The notes under the pieces were generated by a model, which worked only from the letters and a program-made list of their open reading frames with translations, was not told where the DNA came from and did no database searches. Below are positions 52,380 to 61,798 of a DNA stretch of 64,000 nt, in pieces. The position numbers and the translations under genes were made by a program. Source of the DNA: Bacteroidales bacterium. Lineage in GTDB: Bacteria; Bacteroidota; Bacteroidia; Bacteroidales; UBA932. Numbering within the stretch: the stretch's first letter is position 1; every line of letters begins with the position of its first letter. The stretch covers positions 1-64,000 of the forward strand of contig JAKSJU010000002.1 of the NCBI GenBank assembly GCA_024402095.1, written 5' to 3'.

Positions 52380-52849
52380 CGCCTTGCTATTGATGAAATC
52401 TTGTCAAGAGGTATGGTTCCGAACAGGCATACAAGGGTGCAATCATCCGGAGAGTACATTACGAAATCGCGCACCGTATCACTGTTTTCGCCGACAACTC
52501 CGTAAAGTTTGAAATTGTCACCTTCATCCTTGACTTCCATCAGAAGGTTGGATGAGTCCAGTACCGATTCTACTTTTCTCTCGAATTCCCTGCGGACAGA
52601 TTCATCGGAATTCTCATATTCGACAACAGCTACGCTCCGTATCCCCGAGATTATTGAGAGAGCATCCCGGACCTCCGGGTCCGGGTCGTCTGAAGCGGTC
52701 ATACGGATGACCCCCTTCAATGCGGCAGTACCCAGCCTGCCCACTCTTGTCACTTCAAAATCCCCTTTGCGGCTGTATTCGTTGATAATACTCGTAAGCT
52801 TTTCCTGAGGAACAGCCAGCATCAAAACCAATAGAATTTTTATCATCAT
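52376..52849 (-). CDS. DUF4252 protein preceding the ECF sigma gene
   Basis: A 157-residue protein with a short hydrophobic N-terminus (MIKILLVLMLAVPQ) likely serving as an export signal. Its DUF4252-like body includes RVGRLGTAALKGVIRM, VAVVEYENSDESVRREFERKVESVL, LLMEVKDEGDNFKLYGVV and a C-terminal CLFGTIPLDKISSI. It resembles the other DUF4252 gene at 51049 in layout. The stop overlaps the sigma-factor start. The start may be the first or second Met. Confidence 0.8.
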   Translation of the reverse strand: MMIKILLVLMLAVPQEKLTSIINEYSRKGDFEVTRVGRLGTAALKGVIRMTASDDPDPEVRDALSIISGIRSVAVVEYENSDESVRREFERKVESVLDSSNLLMEVKDEGDNFKLYGVVGENSDTVRDFVMYSPDDCTLVCLFGTIPLDKISSIARR

Positions 52850-52890
52850 AATCGTTTTTACAGATATATGACGAAAAAATCAGTCATTTG

Positions 52891-55185
52891 TTAACGGGAA
52901 ATATATGCGTCGCTTACAGCAAATGTTTCAGTCCTTGAAATATTGCATGATGCAGATGCACGGATATCGGAAACATTGGAACCGAACATCACTGAATATC
53001 TGCCTGCAGCACATTCCCAACGGTTTGCCTCTTCATTGAATGAAGACAGTTCATAACGGCTGATCCTGAATGAAAGGGTTTCGCTTTCACCTGGCTGGAG
53101 AAGAGCGGTCTTGGCGAATGCCTTGAGTTCTTTCGATGGTTTCTCAAGTCCTCCCTCAGGAGCATCGACATATACTTCGACGACTTCTTTTCCTGCGACT
53201 TTGCCCGTATTTGTCACCTTGACGCTTGCAACGAATCCGTCAGATGTAGCTCTTACAATAGCATTGCTGTATTTGAATGTAGTATATGAAAGTCCGTAGC
53301 CGAACGGATATGACACAGCCTTGTCATTTGTATCAAAATATCTGTATCCAACCCAGATGCCTTCTTCATATTCGGAGAAGTCGACATTCTTTTGGGCTTC
53401 ACGCTGCCATCCGCGACCGATTACCGGAGACATAAGTCCGTCGCCAGCACCCGCCTTGTCATACGGGAAGTTTATAGATGAAGGATGGTCGAAATAAGCC
53501 AGAGGGAAGGTCATAGGAAGCTTTCCGGAAGGATTTACCTTGCCTGAAAGGATGTCGCCGATGGCATTGGCACCTTCCTGTCCCGGTGACCACGGCAGGA
53601 CAATCGCATCAGCGAGGTTCTTCCAGGAAGCGGTCTCTATTACGCCTCCGACATTGAGAACGACAATCACTTTCTTCCCTTCCTTATGGAAAGTGTTGGA
53701 TACGGTGTTGATAAGATTTCTCTCGACCTCGCTGAGTTCGAAATCAGCAACAAGATTACGGTCGGAGCCTTCTCCTGCATTTCTGCCGATTACAATCACT
53801 GCAGCATCATTGTTTGCAGCCTGAACATTCACCGCAGCCTGCTCCACCGGTATTTCCGAATACTTATGGCTTGCGAATCCGCCCCAGTTCGGCCTGTTGC
53901 CGTTACTTTTCATCTTTTGGGCAGCCTTGTCATAAGCAATGTAAGACTCATAATACGAAAGAAGATCTTCATCAAGGGAATAGCCGGCGTTGCGCAAGCC
54001 TTCTGCAAGATTGACCACATATGCCTTGTTGACGTTTCCGGAACCTGTGCCGCCGGCAACGAAGTCCATGGCACCTATTCCGTACAGGGCGACTTTATTG
54101 TCTGTTCCGAGCGGAAGAGTCGATTCCTCGTTGCGAAGCAGCACTATGGACTCCCCTGCAGCCCTGCGGGCAATTTCAGCGTGGCCTGCAAGGTCCGGTC
54201 TGTCAGAATGCTGATATTTCCTGAATGACGGGGTCTTTACGATGTAATTAAGGATGTTCCTGACGTTTCTGTCCAGAATCTCTTCTGAGAGCACGCCGGA
54301 CCTGACTGCATCGATTATCCTGGCTATTTCACCCTCATTGCCCGGCTCCATCAGATCGTTTCCAGCCTTGGAAGCGTCCACAGTGGCGGCCTTGCTGCCC
54401 CAGTCAGTCATTACTATGCCCTGATAGCCCCAATCATCACGCAAAACCTTGGTAAGAAGGTCCTCGCTCTGCTGGGTGTATTGTCCGTTTATCTTGTTAT
54501 AGGAAGACATGACGGTCCAAGGATTGGCCTTCCTGATGGCAATTTCGAAATTCTTGAGATATATCTCTCTGAGAGCACGTGTGCTTATGCGCGCATCGTT
54601 CTCGTTTCTGTTGGTTTCCTGATTGTTGCCTGCAAAATGCTTGATGGAAGTGCCGACCTTGTTGCTCTGCACCCCATTTATATATGCCGCAGCCATATTT
54701 CCGGAAAGCACGGGATCTTCGGAGAAATACTCGAAATTCCTTCCGCAGAGAGGATTCCTGTGAATGTTTACGCCAGGTGCAAGAAGCACGTCCACTCCGT
54801 ATTCAAGCACCTCATTTCCGATTGCGGATGTGACCTCACTGACAAGATTCACGTCCCAGGATGAAGCCAGGAGGGTACCGATAGGAAATCCGGTGCAATA
54901 ATATGTGGACTCGGACCCTTCCCTGACAGGATTGATTCTGAGCCCTGCAGGGCCGTCAGCAAGTACAGTGGCAGGAATGCCCAGGCGCTCGACAGGTCTG
55001 GTATAGCCTGCAGCACCGGGAACAGAGTTTGAGATATGTCCTCCTACGCAAAGTGTGGCTTTTTCTTCAAGTGTCATCTGTCTGACTATCTCGTCCACAT
55101 TCGCATTTGTCAGGACTTCGGTTGACGGAAGAATTGCAACGGTCCCGATAAGCAGACCGCAGAGGTGCAGAAATGTTGTAATCAT
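52891..55185 (-). CDS. GH3 beta-glucosidase-like enzyme, secreted
   Basis: A 764-residue glycoside hydrolase family 3 enzyme with a signal peptide. The N-terminal barrel carries the signatures LADGPAGLRINP, GRNFEYFSEDPVLSGN, SIKHFAGNNQETNRNENDARIS and the nucleophile motif GIVMTDWGSKAA. The second alpha/beta domain has IVLLRNEESTLPL and VIVIGRNAGEGSDR. A fibronectin III-like domain (about residues 660-745) closes the protein. It likely trims beta-linked glucose, xylose or similar sugars. It follows a metallopeptidase and a BASS transporter on the same strand with short gaps. Confidence 0.93.
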   Translation of the reverse strand: MITTFLHLCGLLIGTVAILPSTEVLTNANVDEIVRQMTLEEKATLCVGGHISNSVPGAAGYTRPVERLGIPATVLADGPAGLRINPVREGSESTYYCTGFPIGTLLASSWDVNLVSEVTSAIGNEVLEYGVDVLLAPGVNIHRNPLCGRNFEYFSEDPVLSGNMAAAYINGVQSNKVGTSIKHFAGNNQETNRNENDARISTRALREIYLKNFEIAIRKANPWTVMSSYNKINGQYTQQSEDLLTKVLRDDWGYQGIVMTDWGSKAATVDASKAGNDLMEPGNEGEIARIIDAVRSGVLSEEILDRNVRNILNYIVKTPSFRKYQHSDRPDLAGHAEIARRAAGESIVLLRNEESTLPLGTDNKVALYGIGAMDFVAGGTGSGNVNKAYVVNLAEGLRNAGYSLDEDLLSYYESYIAYDKAAQKMKSNGNRPNWGGFASHKYSEIPVEQAAVNVQAANNDAAVIVIGRNAGEGSDRNLVADFELSEVERNLINTVSNTFHKEGKKVIVVLNVGGVIETASWKNLADAIVLPWSPGQEGANAIGDILSGKVNPSGKLPMTFPLAYFDHPSSINFPYDKAGAGDGLMSPVIGRGWQREAQKNVDFSEYEEGIWVGYRYFDTNDKAVSYPFGYGLSYTTFKYSNAIVRATSDGFVASVKVTNTGKVAGKEVVEVYVDAPEGGLEKPSKELKAFAKTALLQPGESETLSFRISRYELSSFNEEANRWECAAGRYSVMFGSNVSDIRASASCNISRTETFAVSDAYISR

Positions 55186-55208
55186 AATTATGTGAAATAG
55201 TTATATTC

Positions 55209-56066
55209 CTATAACTGGTTGTAATTCAGAGAGAAGGTGTCTCCCTGACTGATATCTCCGCTTGCAATGCCCCTCTTGAGCCATTTTGCACGCTGAGCGG
55301 AAGTACCGTGATTGAATGAATCCGGTACTGAATAGCCGTATGCCTGCTTCTGCAGATAATCGTCCCCAATAAGTGAGGCAACGGTAAGTCCTTCATCGAT
55401 ATCTCCCTCCTCCAAAGAGTCGAACATCTTATTGTCATGATGAGCCCAGACTCCTGCGAAATAGTCGGCCTGAAGTTCCAACCTTACGCTGATTCTGTTT
55501 TTCTCCTTCTCGCTGACGCGGCTCATCTGAGAGTGCGCATCACCCAGAATCCCGAGGAGATTCTGAACATGATGTCCAACTTCATGGGCAATCACATAGG
55601 CATACGCAAAATCACCGTCAGCACCTATCTCCTTCTTCATGGAAGAGAAGAAAGAAAGGTCCAGGTACACGCACTGGTCGGCACTGCAGTAGAAAGGGCC
55701 GCTCTGGGCAGTCGCTCCACCGCATCCGGACTGTACGCTTTCTGTGAAAAGGACCAGTCTCGGCGGATCATAAGTCCTGCCGTAACGGGAGAACACTTCA
55801 GTCCAGACATCTTCAGTACCTGCAAGAATCTGTCTGGCGAATCTGGCTAGCTCTTCCTCTTCGGCTGTCGGAGTATATTCGGACTCCACACCCTCGCCGA
55901 TCCCCATCTGGCCGACGTTCTGGATCATATCAAGAGGATTTCCGCCAAGCAGGAGGGTTATTACACCGACAATAATCAATCCACCTAGGCCAAGTCCGCC
56001 TGCTTTGGTGACTCTGCCTCTGCGGTCATCCACATTGGTACTTTCGCGTCTGCCGTCAAGTCTCAT
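55209..56066 (-). CDS. YpfJ-family neutral zinc metallopeptidase
   Basis: A 285-residue membrane-anchored protease-like protein. A basic Asp/Arg-rich N-terminus opens with MRLDGRRESTNVDDRRG, the family's usual start. One membrane helix lies at about residues 24-42, and the outer domain carries CVYLDLSFF, YVIAHEVGHHVQNLLG (zinc site) and RLELQADYFAGVWAHH (third ligand). The C-terminal SFNHGTSAQRAKWLKRG is typical. Function in bacteria is not established. Position suggests co-transcription with the BASS transporter (10-base gap) and GH3. Confidence 0.9.
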   Translation of the reverse strand: MRLDGRRESTNVDDRRGRVTKAGGLGLGGLIIVGVITLLLGGNPLDMIQNVGQMGIGEGVESEYTPTAEEEELARFARQILAGTEDVWTEVFSRYGRTYDPPRLVLFTESVQSGCGGATAQSGPFYCSADQCVYLDLSFFSSMKKEIGADGDFAYAYVIAHEVGHHVQNLLGILGDAHSQMSRVSEKEKNRISVRLELQADYFAGVWAHHDNKMFDSLEEGDIDEGLTVASLIGDDYLQKQAYGYSVPDSFNHGTSAQRAKWLKRGIASGDISQGDTFSLNYNQL

Positions 56067-56076
56067 AAACTATATG

Positions 56077-57048
56077 TTATAATTTGATTCTTCTGAAAAC
56101 AGATGAAATGGCAAGACCGGAAACGATATGCCAGATTCCCCACCATGCCGTAACGAAAAGCATGCCCCCGTACATCACTCCGGTCTCCGGATTGTTCCAT
56201 ATCTCCGGACGGAAGATAGCGGTATTGAGAAGCATAGTGAGTCCCAGTCCGGAATTCTGTATGCCGACCTCGATGGTGATGGACCTGCGGTCAATCCGCG
56301 GAAGCTTCATCAGCGTAGCTCCGACATAACCTGTTCCGAATGCACATGCATTGTGGATGAGCACAAGTATGAAAATGAAGATAATGTACTCAATGAATAT
56401 GTGCCAGTTCGGGATGAACATTCCGAGCACCATCACCAGGAATACTGCTATCGAAAAATAATTAAAAGGTCCTTTGATTTTTTCAGTGACTTTCGGGAAA
56501 CACCTTGCGAACAGCACACCCAGAATAATTGGGATTCCCAGAATTATGAATACTGTCTTGAATATTTCTCCGAAAGGAATAACCAGATGAGGAATTGTAA
56601 GTGTTCCGGAGAGAGCCGCGAACTTGAGGTAAAGGTTTCCCCAGAACCAGAAATTGAATGGAGTTATTACGGGAGCGAAAACAGTCGAGACCGCCGTCAT
56701 GCTCACAGAAAGCTCTATGTTACCCTTTGAGAACGAGCTCATGAAATTGGAGATGTTGCCTCCCGGGCAGCTGGCTACCAGAATCATTCCGAGACTTACC
56801 ATAGGGGTAAGTAATGGATTCATCGCCATGATCAACAAGAAAGTTACAAGCGGAAGGAAAATCCATTGAAGTGCCAGCCCCGTTATTATCGACTTCGGCT
56901 TAATGAATATATTCTTCAGGGTGTCAACTTTGATTCCCAACGCAATTCCGAACATTATCAGGGCAAGGACAATGCTCATTATCAGCCCCGTACCACTTCC
57001 CAACGCAAGATTGACACTGTCCAGAGAAGCCAACTGTTCTTTAATCAT
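56077..57048 (-). CDS. bile acid:sodium symporter (BASS) family transporter
   Basis: A 323-residue inner-membrane protein with about nine to ten hydrophobic segments, carrying the BASS motifs MILVASCPGGNISNFMSSFSKGN (about residues 88-110) and TIEVGIQNSGLGLTML (about 258-273). Both contribute to sodium and substrate binding in structurally known members. Bacterial members carry bile acids, pantoate or other organic anions, so substrate is open. It heads a possible operon (BASS-YpfJ-GH3-DUF4252-sigma-anti-sigma-DUF4252) on the minus strand. Confidence 0.9.
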   Translation of the reverse strand: MIKEQLASLDSVNLALGSGTGLIMSIVLALIMFGIALGIKVDTLKNIFIKPKSIITGLALQWIFLPLVTFLLIMAMNPLLTPMVSLGMILVASCPGGNISNFMSSFSKGNIELSVSMTAVSTVFAPVITPFNFWFWGNLYLKFAALSGTLTIPHLVIPFGEIFKTVFIILGIPIILGVLFARCFPKVTEKIKGPFNYFSIAVFLVMVLGMFIPNWHIFIEYIIFIFILVLIHNACAFGTGYVGATLMKLPRIDRRSITIEVGIQNSGLGLTMLLNTAIFRPEIWNNPETGVMYGGMLFVTAWWGIWHIVSGLAISSVFRRIKL

Positions 57049-57129
57049 ATTCAGTAATATTTAGTTTTGGTCGTCAAAATTCGTAAAAAATGTGTAATTT
57101 TACAAGATAAATTATACTGTGTAATCGCA

Positions 57130-58071
57130 ATGACGAAACTTTGGGAGAACACACTGGCATACAGGGTTGCGCGAAGATACGTTGACCTGTGCACCAGGAT
57201 GAGTTACTCAAGACTAGAAGTGGCAGGAAGGGAGAATATCCCCACCGACGGGGCGGTGATACTAGCCCCGAACCACTGTAATACACTGATGGATGCACTC
57301 GTAGTGCTTCAGGCCAACAAAGGTGTCACCACATTCGGCGCCCGCGCGGATATGTTCAGGAAACCCAGGATGGCTGCTATTCTAAACTGGCTTAAAATAG
57401 TTCCTCTTGCCAGGAGCCGGGACGGAAGGGCGGCCATTGCCGAGAACCTTAACGTTTTCGATCGGGTTGTCGAGGTCCTGAAACACGGTATCCCCTTCTG
57501 TATGTTTGTAGAAGGTACTCACAGGACCAAAAGGTCACTTCTGCCTATCAAGAAGGGAGTATTCAAACTGGCTTCAAGAGCAAAGGAAAATTTAGGCAAG
57601 CCCGTCTATATCGTCCCGGTGGGGCTGGAATACGGTGACTATTTCGAATATATGTCTACAGCCAAAATGACATATGGCGAGCCTATCCTTTACGATGAGA
57701 CTGCAAACGTTGCAGATCTTTCACAGACACTTCACGACAGAATCGCTTCTCTCATCACCTATTTCCCTGATGATGAGAATTATGAAAAGAATTTTGCCGA
57801 ATACAAGAAGTCACACGAGCCGCATTTCAAGTGGTGGATGCTGCCTGCCGCAATCATTTCGCTGCCATTCTTTATCGCATTAGCAGCAATATGCAGCCCG
57901 CTTCTGATCATCACGGCGTTAATCAAATCCAGGCTGAAGGATCCAGCCTGGTATAACACTGTACGCTTTGGTGTCAGACTCCTTTTCACCCCGATAGTCT
58001 GGGTGTTCCACAGTTCTTTCTACATTCTCCTGAATTTCTACAACAGACTGGCAAGAACCATCAGAAAATGA
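57130..58071 (+). CDS. 1-acyl-sn-glycerol-3-phosphate acyltransferase-like (PlsC family)
   Basis: A 313-residue acyltransferase with catalytic block NHCNTLMD (His-x5-Asp, the Bacteroidota form), substrate block FGARADMFRKP, FVEGTHRTKRSLLPIKKGV with the glycerophosphate-binding EGTHR, and VYIVPVGLEYG. Two to three hydrophobic segments lie near the C-terminus (about residues 235-265 and 280-300). I start at MTKLWEN (57130). It probably makes phosphatidic acid or acylates another envelope lipid. The stop overlaps the next gene, an outer-membrane barrel, by 4 bases. Confidence 0.88.
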   Translation: MTKLWENTLAYRVARRYVDLCTRMSYSRLEVAGRENIPTDGAVILAPNHCNTLMDALVVLQANKGVTTFGARADMFRKPRMAAILNWLKIVPLARSRDGRAAIAENLNVFDRVVEVLKHGIPFCMFVEGTHRTKRSLLPIKKGVFKLASRAKENLGKPVYIVPVGLEYGDYFEYMSTAKMTYGEPILYDETANVADLSQTLHDRIASLITYFPDDENYEKNFAEYKKSHEPHFKWWMLPAAIISLPFFIALAAICSPLLIITALIKSRLKDPAWYNTVRFGVRLLFTPIVWVFHSSFYILLNFYNRLARTIRK

Positions 58072-59426
58072 AAAAGACATTGATTATGATTGCCTTGGCA
58101 ATCAGTACTTCAGTCGCAGTATCGGCTGAAGAGAAGTCGGAGATTATCAAGACGGGGTATAACCTCGGTCCTCTCCCGGCAATCGCTTTTGACGCTGACA
58201 AAGGGTTCCAGCTAGGAGCCATTCTTCAGCTGTTCAACTATGGTGACGGACACAACTATCCGAACTATGATTCAAAGCTCTATCTAGAGGCTTCATTCTT
58301 CACTAAAGGTTCTCAGCTGTATCAGTTGAGATATGACAACAAGGAATTGATCCCTGGGGTAAGATGGAGTTCAGCGCTCAGAATAGACATCGACAAGGCC
58401 TTTGACTTCTACGGCTTCAACGGATATGAATCCTATTTCAATCAGCCGCTGGTCCAGGCAGGCAAAGATGGCAGGAGCTACATTTTCACTCCTTTCTATA
58501 GGATGAAGCGTTTTGCCTACACTCTCAAATCCGATTTCCTCGGAAAGATTGAAAGCGTTGACCACCTGTACTGGGAAGCCGGCATATTCGCCAACCTCCA
58601 CCAGACAGGAGCCATTGACTATGCCAACATCAACAAAGGCAAGTCAGACGAGCAGAAATTCCCTGAAACAGTCAAGACTCTCTATGACATCTATCATGAC
58701 TACGGCGTAATATCCGATTCCGAATATAGCGGAGGATTCTCCAGCGGAATCAGACTCGGAGTGTTGTATGATTCCAGGGACAAGGAAGGAGCGCCTTCAC
58801 GCGGAATATGGGCCGAAGCACATATCACAGCATCGCCGAAATTCTTGTCAAAGGATCCATATTACAGATACTCAGCCACTTGGAGGCATTATATCCCTAT
58901 TGTAAAGAATGATGTCCTCACCTTCGCGTACAGACTCAATTACGAAGGGACATTCGGCAACATAGCACCATACTATGTGCTGCCTTATATGACCCAGATG
59001 GGCGAAAAGCAGGACCTTGACGGAATGGGAGGATATTTCACCACGAGAGGTATTATGAGAGGCAGAGTTGTCGGTCTGGATATGGCGTCATACAATGCCG
59101 AAATCAGGTGGAGATTCGTAAAATTCACGCTTTGGAACCAGAATATCGCACTCGGACTCAGCGCATTCAGCGACGGAACAATGGTGACCAAGGGAAGAGA
59201 CCTGAGCGCTTTGAAATACTATGGAAGCCTCCTCACCCCTATTTTGAATGCGGAGAAGGACACACCGCACATCACATTCGGCGCCGGTTTCAGGTTCATC
59301 ATGAACGAGAACTTCATAGTTGCCGCAGAGTACGGAACTCCTCTCACGCATTTTCTCAAAAATTCTCCGCTTTACAACCAGGACGGTCCCGGAGCATTTT
59401 ATGTCAACCTCGGATACTTGTTCTAG
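58068..59426 (+). CDS. Omp85/BamA-like outer-membrane barrel without POTRA domains
   Basis: A 452-residue exported protein (signal ending VSA-E) that consists mainly of amphipathic beta strands. It ends in NLGYLF, a barrel-closing aromatic C-terminus. GVLYDSRDKEGAPSRGIWAEA and YFTTRGIMRGRVVG resemble the first strand and the RGF lid-loop region of the surface antigen (D15/BamA) family. No POTRA repeats precede the barrel; the N-terminal ~35 residues are too short. It is coupled by ATGA overlap to a lysophospholipid acyltransferase gene. The 3' end shares CTAG with the convergent rlmD stop. Confidence 0.82.
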   Translation: MKKTLIMIALAISTSVAVSAEEKSEIIKTGYNLGPLPAIAFDADKGFQLGAILQLFNYGDGHNYPNYDSKLYLEASFFTKGSQLYQLRYDNKELIPGVRWSSALRIDIDKAFDFYGFNGYESYFNQPLVQAGKDGRSYIFTPFYRMKRFAYTLKSDFLGKIESVDHLYWEAGIFANLHQTGAIDYANINKGKSDEQKFPETVKTLYDIYHDYGVISDSEYSGGFSSGIRLGVLYDSRDKEGAPSRGIWAEAHITASPKFLSKDPYYRYSATWRHYIPIVKNDVLTFAYRLNYEGTFGNIAPYYVLPYMTQMGEKQDLDGMGGYFTTRGIMRGRVVGLDMASYNAEIRWRFVKFTLWNQNIALGLSAFSDGTMVTKGRDLSALKYYGSLLTPILNAEKDTPHITFGAGFRFIMNENFIVAAEYGTPLTHFLKNSPLYNQDGPGAFYVNLGYLF

Positions 59427-60823
59427 ATAAGTTCCAACTTACATACGTTCTCCACGTGTTGGGTATGCGGAAACATATCAACCGGCTGAACAGCAGTAAT
59501 CCTGTATTTCTGTGCAAGCATTTCACAATCGCGGGCCTGAGATGCAGGATTACAGCTTACATACACAATCCTTGAAGGAGCAGCTTCCAGAATCACCTTC
59601 ACTACGTCAGGATGCATTCCCGCCCTCGGAGGGTCGACAATCATAACATCAGGATGTCCGTGACTTTCGATGAACGAAGACGTAAGCACGTCCTTCATGT
59701 CACCTGCAAAGAACTCGCAGTTGACGATTCCGTTCCCCTCAGCATTGATCTTCGCATCTTCAATCGCCTCGGGGACATATTCGATTCCAATGACTTTTGA
59801 GGCTCTTCCGCTGACAAACTGTGCAATTGTACCTGTACCGGTATAAAGGTCGTAAACGGTCTCGTTTCCGCCAAGGGAGGCAAATTCCCTGGCCACGCTA
59901 TACAGTTTGTATGCCTGGTTGGTATTTGTCTGATAAAAAGACTTCGGCCCTATCTTGAAACGAAGGCCTTCCATGGTCTCGTATATTGCATCAAAGCCTT
60001 TGTACAGCACGCATTCCAGATCAGAGATACTGTCGTTGAGCTTGGTGTTTACCACATAATACAGGGAAGTAATCTGAGGAAACTCTTCTGAGACAGCGTC
60101 CAGAAGCTTAGCTATCCACTCCGACTGACGGGCAAAGCATACTATCAGCATAACCTGACCGTTTTCTGCCGTACGGACGAACATATTTCTCAGAAGACCG
60201 CTGTTGTTACGGATATCATAGAACTCAAGTCCGTTTTCAACGGCATATTCCTTTACAAAGAGCCTGATTGCGTTGCTCGGCTCCGGCTGAAGATAGCATT
60301 TGTTGATATCCAGAACCTTGTCAAAGAATTTTCCAACGTGAAAGCCGAGACCCGGCTGGCTGTCTGCGCCGCTTTCCATTTCTTCGGCAGAAAGCCATTT
60401 TCGGTCAGAGAAAGTGAACTCCAGCTTATTTCTATAGAATTCCGTCTTGTCCGAGCCGATTATCGGTGAAATTTCGGGAATCTCAAGATGCCCAATCCGT
60501 ACAAGCTGGTCATAAACCTGCTGCTGCTTTGCCGCAAGCTGCATTTCGTAGGGAAGAGGCTGCCATTTGCATCCGCCGCATACGCCGAAATGCTCGCAGA
60601 AAGGTTCCAGACGCTTATCAGAAGCTTTTTTGACAGCTACTATTCGTCCTTCAAGGTATGATTTCTTCTTTTTCGTCAGCTTGATATCTACGACATCTCC
60701 CGGCACGGCGAATTCAACAAAGACGACCTGGCCTTCGGGTGTGTGCGCAATTGCCTTTCCCTCAGCTGCTACGGACTCGATGGTCACGTTCTCAAGAACT
60801 ATATCAAGCTTTTTTCTAGTCAT
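59423..60823 (-). CDS. rlmD: 23S rRNA (uracil-5-)-methyltransferase RlmD/TrmA family
   Basis: Methylates a uridine at C5 in 23S rRNA, or possibly tRNA, using SAM. The start at MTRKKLDIV (60823) gives 466 residues. The N-terminal TRAM domain (ENVTIESVAAEGKAIAH) is followed by the iron-sulfur cysteines CEHFGVCGGCKWQ. The methyltransferase core has VYDLYTGTGTIAQF, VDPPRAGMHPDV and VSCNPASQARD with the catalytic Cys. Whether the target is U1939, U747 or tRNA U54 cannot be decided here. A minus-strand -7 box TAAATTTG lies 9 bases upstream. Confidence 0.9.
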   Translation of the reverse strand: MTRKKLDIVLENVTIESVAAEGKAIAHTPEGQVVFVEFAVPGDVVDIKLTKKKKSYLEGRIVAVKKASDKRLEPFCEHFGVCGGCKWQPLPYEMQLAAKQQQVYDQLVRIGHLEIPEISPIIGSDKTEFYRNKLEFTFSDRKWLSAEEMESGADSQPGLGFHVGKFFDKVLDINKCYLQPEPSNAIRLFVKEYAVENGLEFYDIRNNSGLLRNMFVRTAENGQVMLIVCFARQSEWIAKLLDAVSEEFPQITSLYYVVNTKLNDSISDLECVLYKGFDAIYETMEGLRFKIGPKSFYQTNTNQAYKLYSVAREFASLGGNETVYDLYTGTGTIAQFVSGRASKVIGIEYVPEAIEDAKINAEGNGIVNCEFFAGDMKDVLTSSFIESHGHPDVMIVDPPRAGMHPDVVKVILEAAPSRIVYVSCNPASQARDCEMLAQKYRITAVQPVDMFPHTQHVENVCKLELI

Positions 60824-60832
60824 AACTGGTCG

Positions 60833-60840
60833 CAAATTTA
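60833..60840 (-). promoter_or_regulatory. -7 box for rlmD
   Basis: Minus-strand TAAATTTG, an exact match, is 9 bases from the start codon at 60823. Confidence 0.4.
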
Positions 60841-60868
60841 CAGAAAAAACCGTATCTTGCATACATAT

Positions 60869-61798
60869 ATGATAGTGACTGTTATTATTCTGGTAGTTTC
60901 GCTGGCGCTTGTCATCATTGGCGCCGACATACTCGTGGACGGAGCCTCTGCCATAGCAAGGAAATCCGGGGTAAGTGAATTTGTAATCGGACTCACCATA
61001 GTAGGTTTCGGCACGTCCTGCCCGGAACTTGTCGTCAGCCTCACCGGTGCTATCCAGGGCAGTTCTGACATCGCAATAGGTAATGTCGTCGGATCCAATA
61101 TCTTCAACACTCTGCTCATCCTCGGTCTCACTGCCGTGCTCTCCCCTCTTGTCATTTCCAAAGAGAACAAGACCAGGGATATCCCCATTACAATAGGTGT
61201 AACGGCTATTCTCTGCGGCTGCATCTTCCTCGGAAAAATAGGGAGAATCGCAGGAGGGATATTCCTGCTTCTGTTTGCAGCCTATATGGTATATTGTTTC
61301 AAGTTTGACAATTCCCAGACCGAAGATGTGCCTGAGAAGGAAACCAAGCTGCCGAAAGCCATAATGCTGACCATACTTGGACTGCTGTTTCTCATTTTCG
61401 GAGGAAAATACTTCGTCAACAGTTCGGTGGAAATAGCCAAGGCGCTTGAAGTCAGCGAGAAATTCATCGCAATAACCCTTCTCGCAGGCGGAACTTCAAT
61501 GCCTGAACTGGTAACCTGCATTGTTGCAGCGGCAAAGAAGAAAGGCCAGCTTGCTCTCGGCAACATACTTGGTTCCAACATATTCAACATTCTGCTGATA
61601 CTTGGTTGCGCCGCTGTCATAAGGCCTATATCCTGCGAGGGAATGAAAGCGGTCGATACGGCTGTTCTGTTTCTGAGTGCAGTGCTTGTATTCACTGCGG
61701 CATATACGGGGAAGAAGAATCTGCTTGACCGTTTTGACGGCATACTGATGCTCTGCTGTGAAGCGGCTTATCTGGTCTGGCTTTTCGCCACGGCCTAG
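60869..61798 (+). CDS. CaCA-family calcium/sodium(proton) antiporter, YrbG-like
   Basis: Exports calcium in exchange for sodium or protons. The 309-residue membrane protein has the two inverted alpha-repeats of the family: GASAIARKSGVSEFVIGLTI followed by FGTSCPELVVS (N-half) and VEIAKALEVSEKFIAITLLA followed by GGTSMPELVTC (C-half). Each ends with GNVVGSNIFNTLLILG or GNILGSNIFNILLILG. I start at MIVTVIIL (60869); the longer frame would run back into rlmD. Divergent from rlmD. Confidence 0.93.
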   Translation: MIVTVIILVVSLALVIIGADILVDGASAIARKSGVSEFVIGLTIVGFGTSCPELVVSLTGAIQGSSDIAIGNVVGSNIFNTLLILGLTAVLSPLVISKENKTRDIPITIGVTAILCGCIFLGKIGRIAGGIFLLLFAAYMVYCFKFDNSQTEDVPEKETKLPKAIMLTILGLLFLIFGGKYFVNSSVEIAKALEVSEKFIAITLLAGGTSMPELVTCIVAAAKKKGQLALGNILGSNIFNILLILGCAAVIRPISCEGMKAVDTAVLFLSAVLVFTAAYTGKKNLLDRFDGILMLCCEAAYLVWLFATA

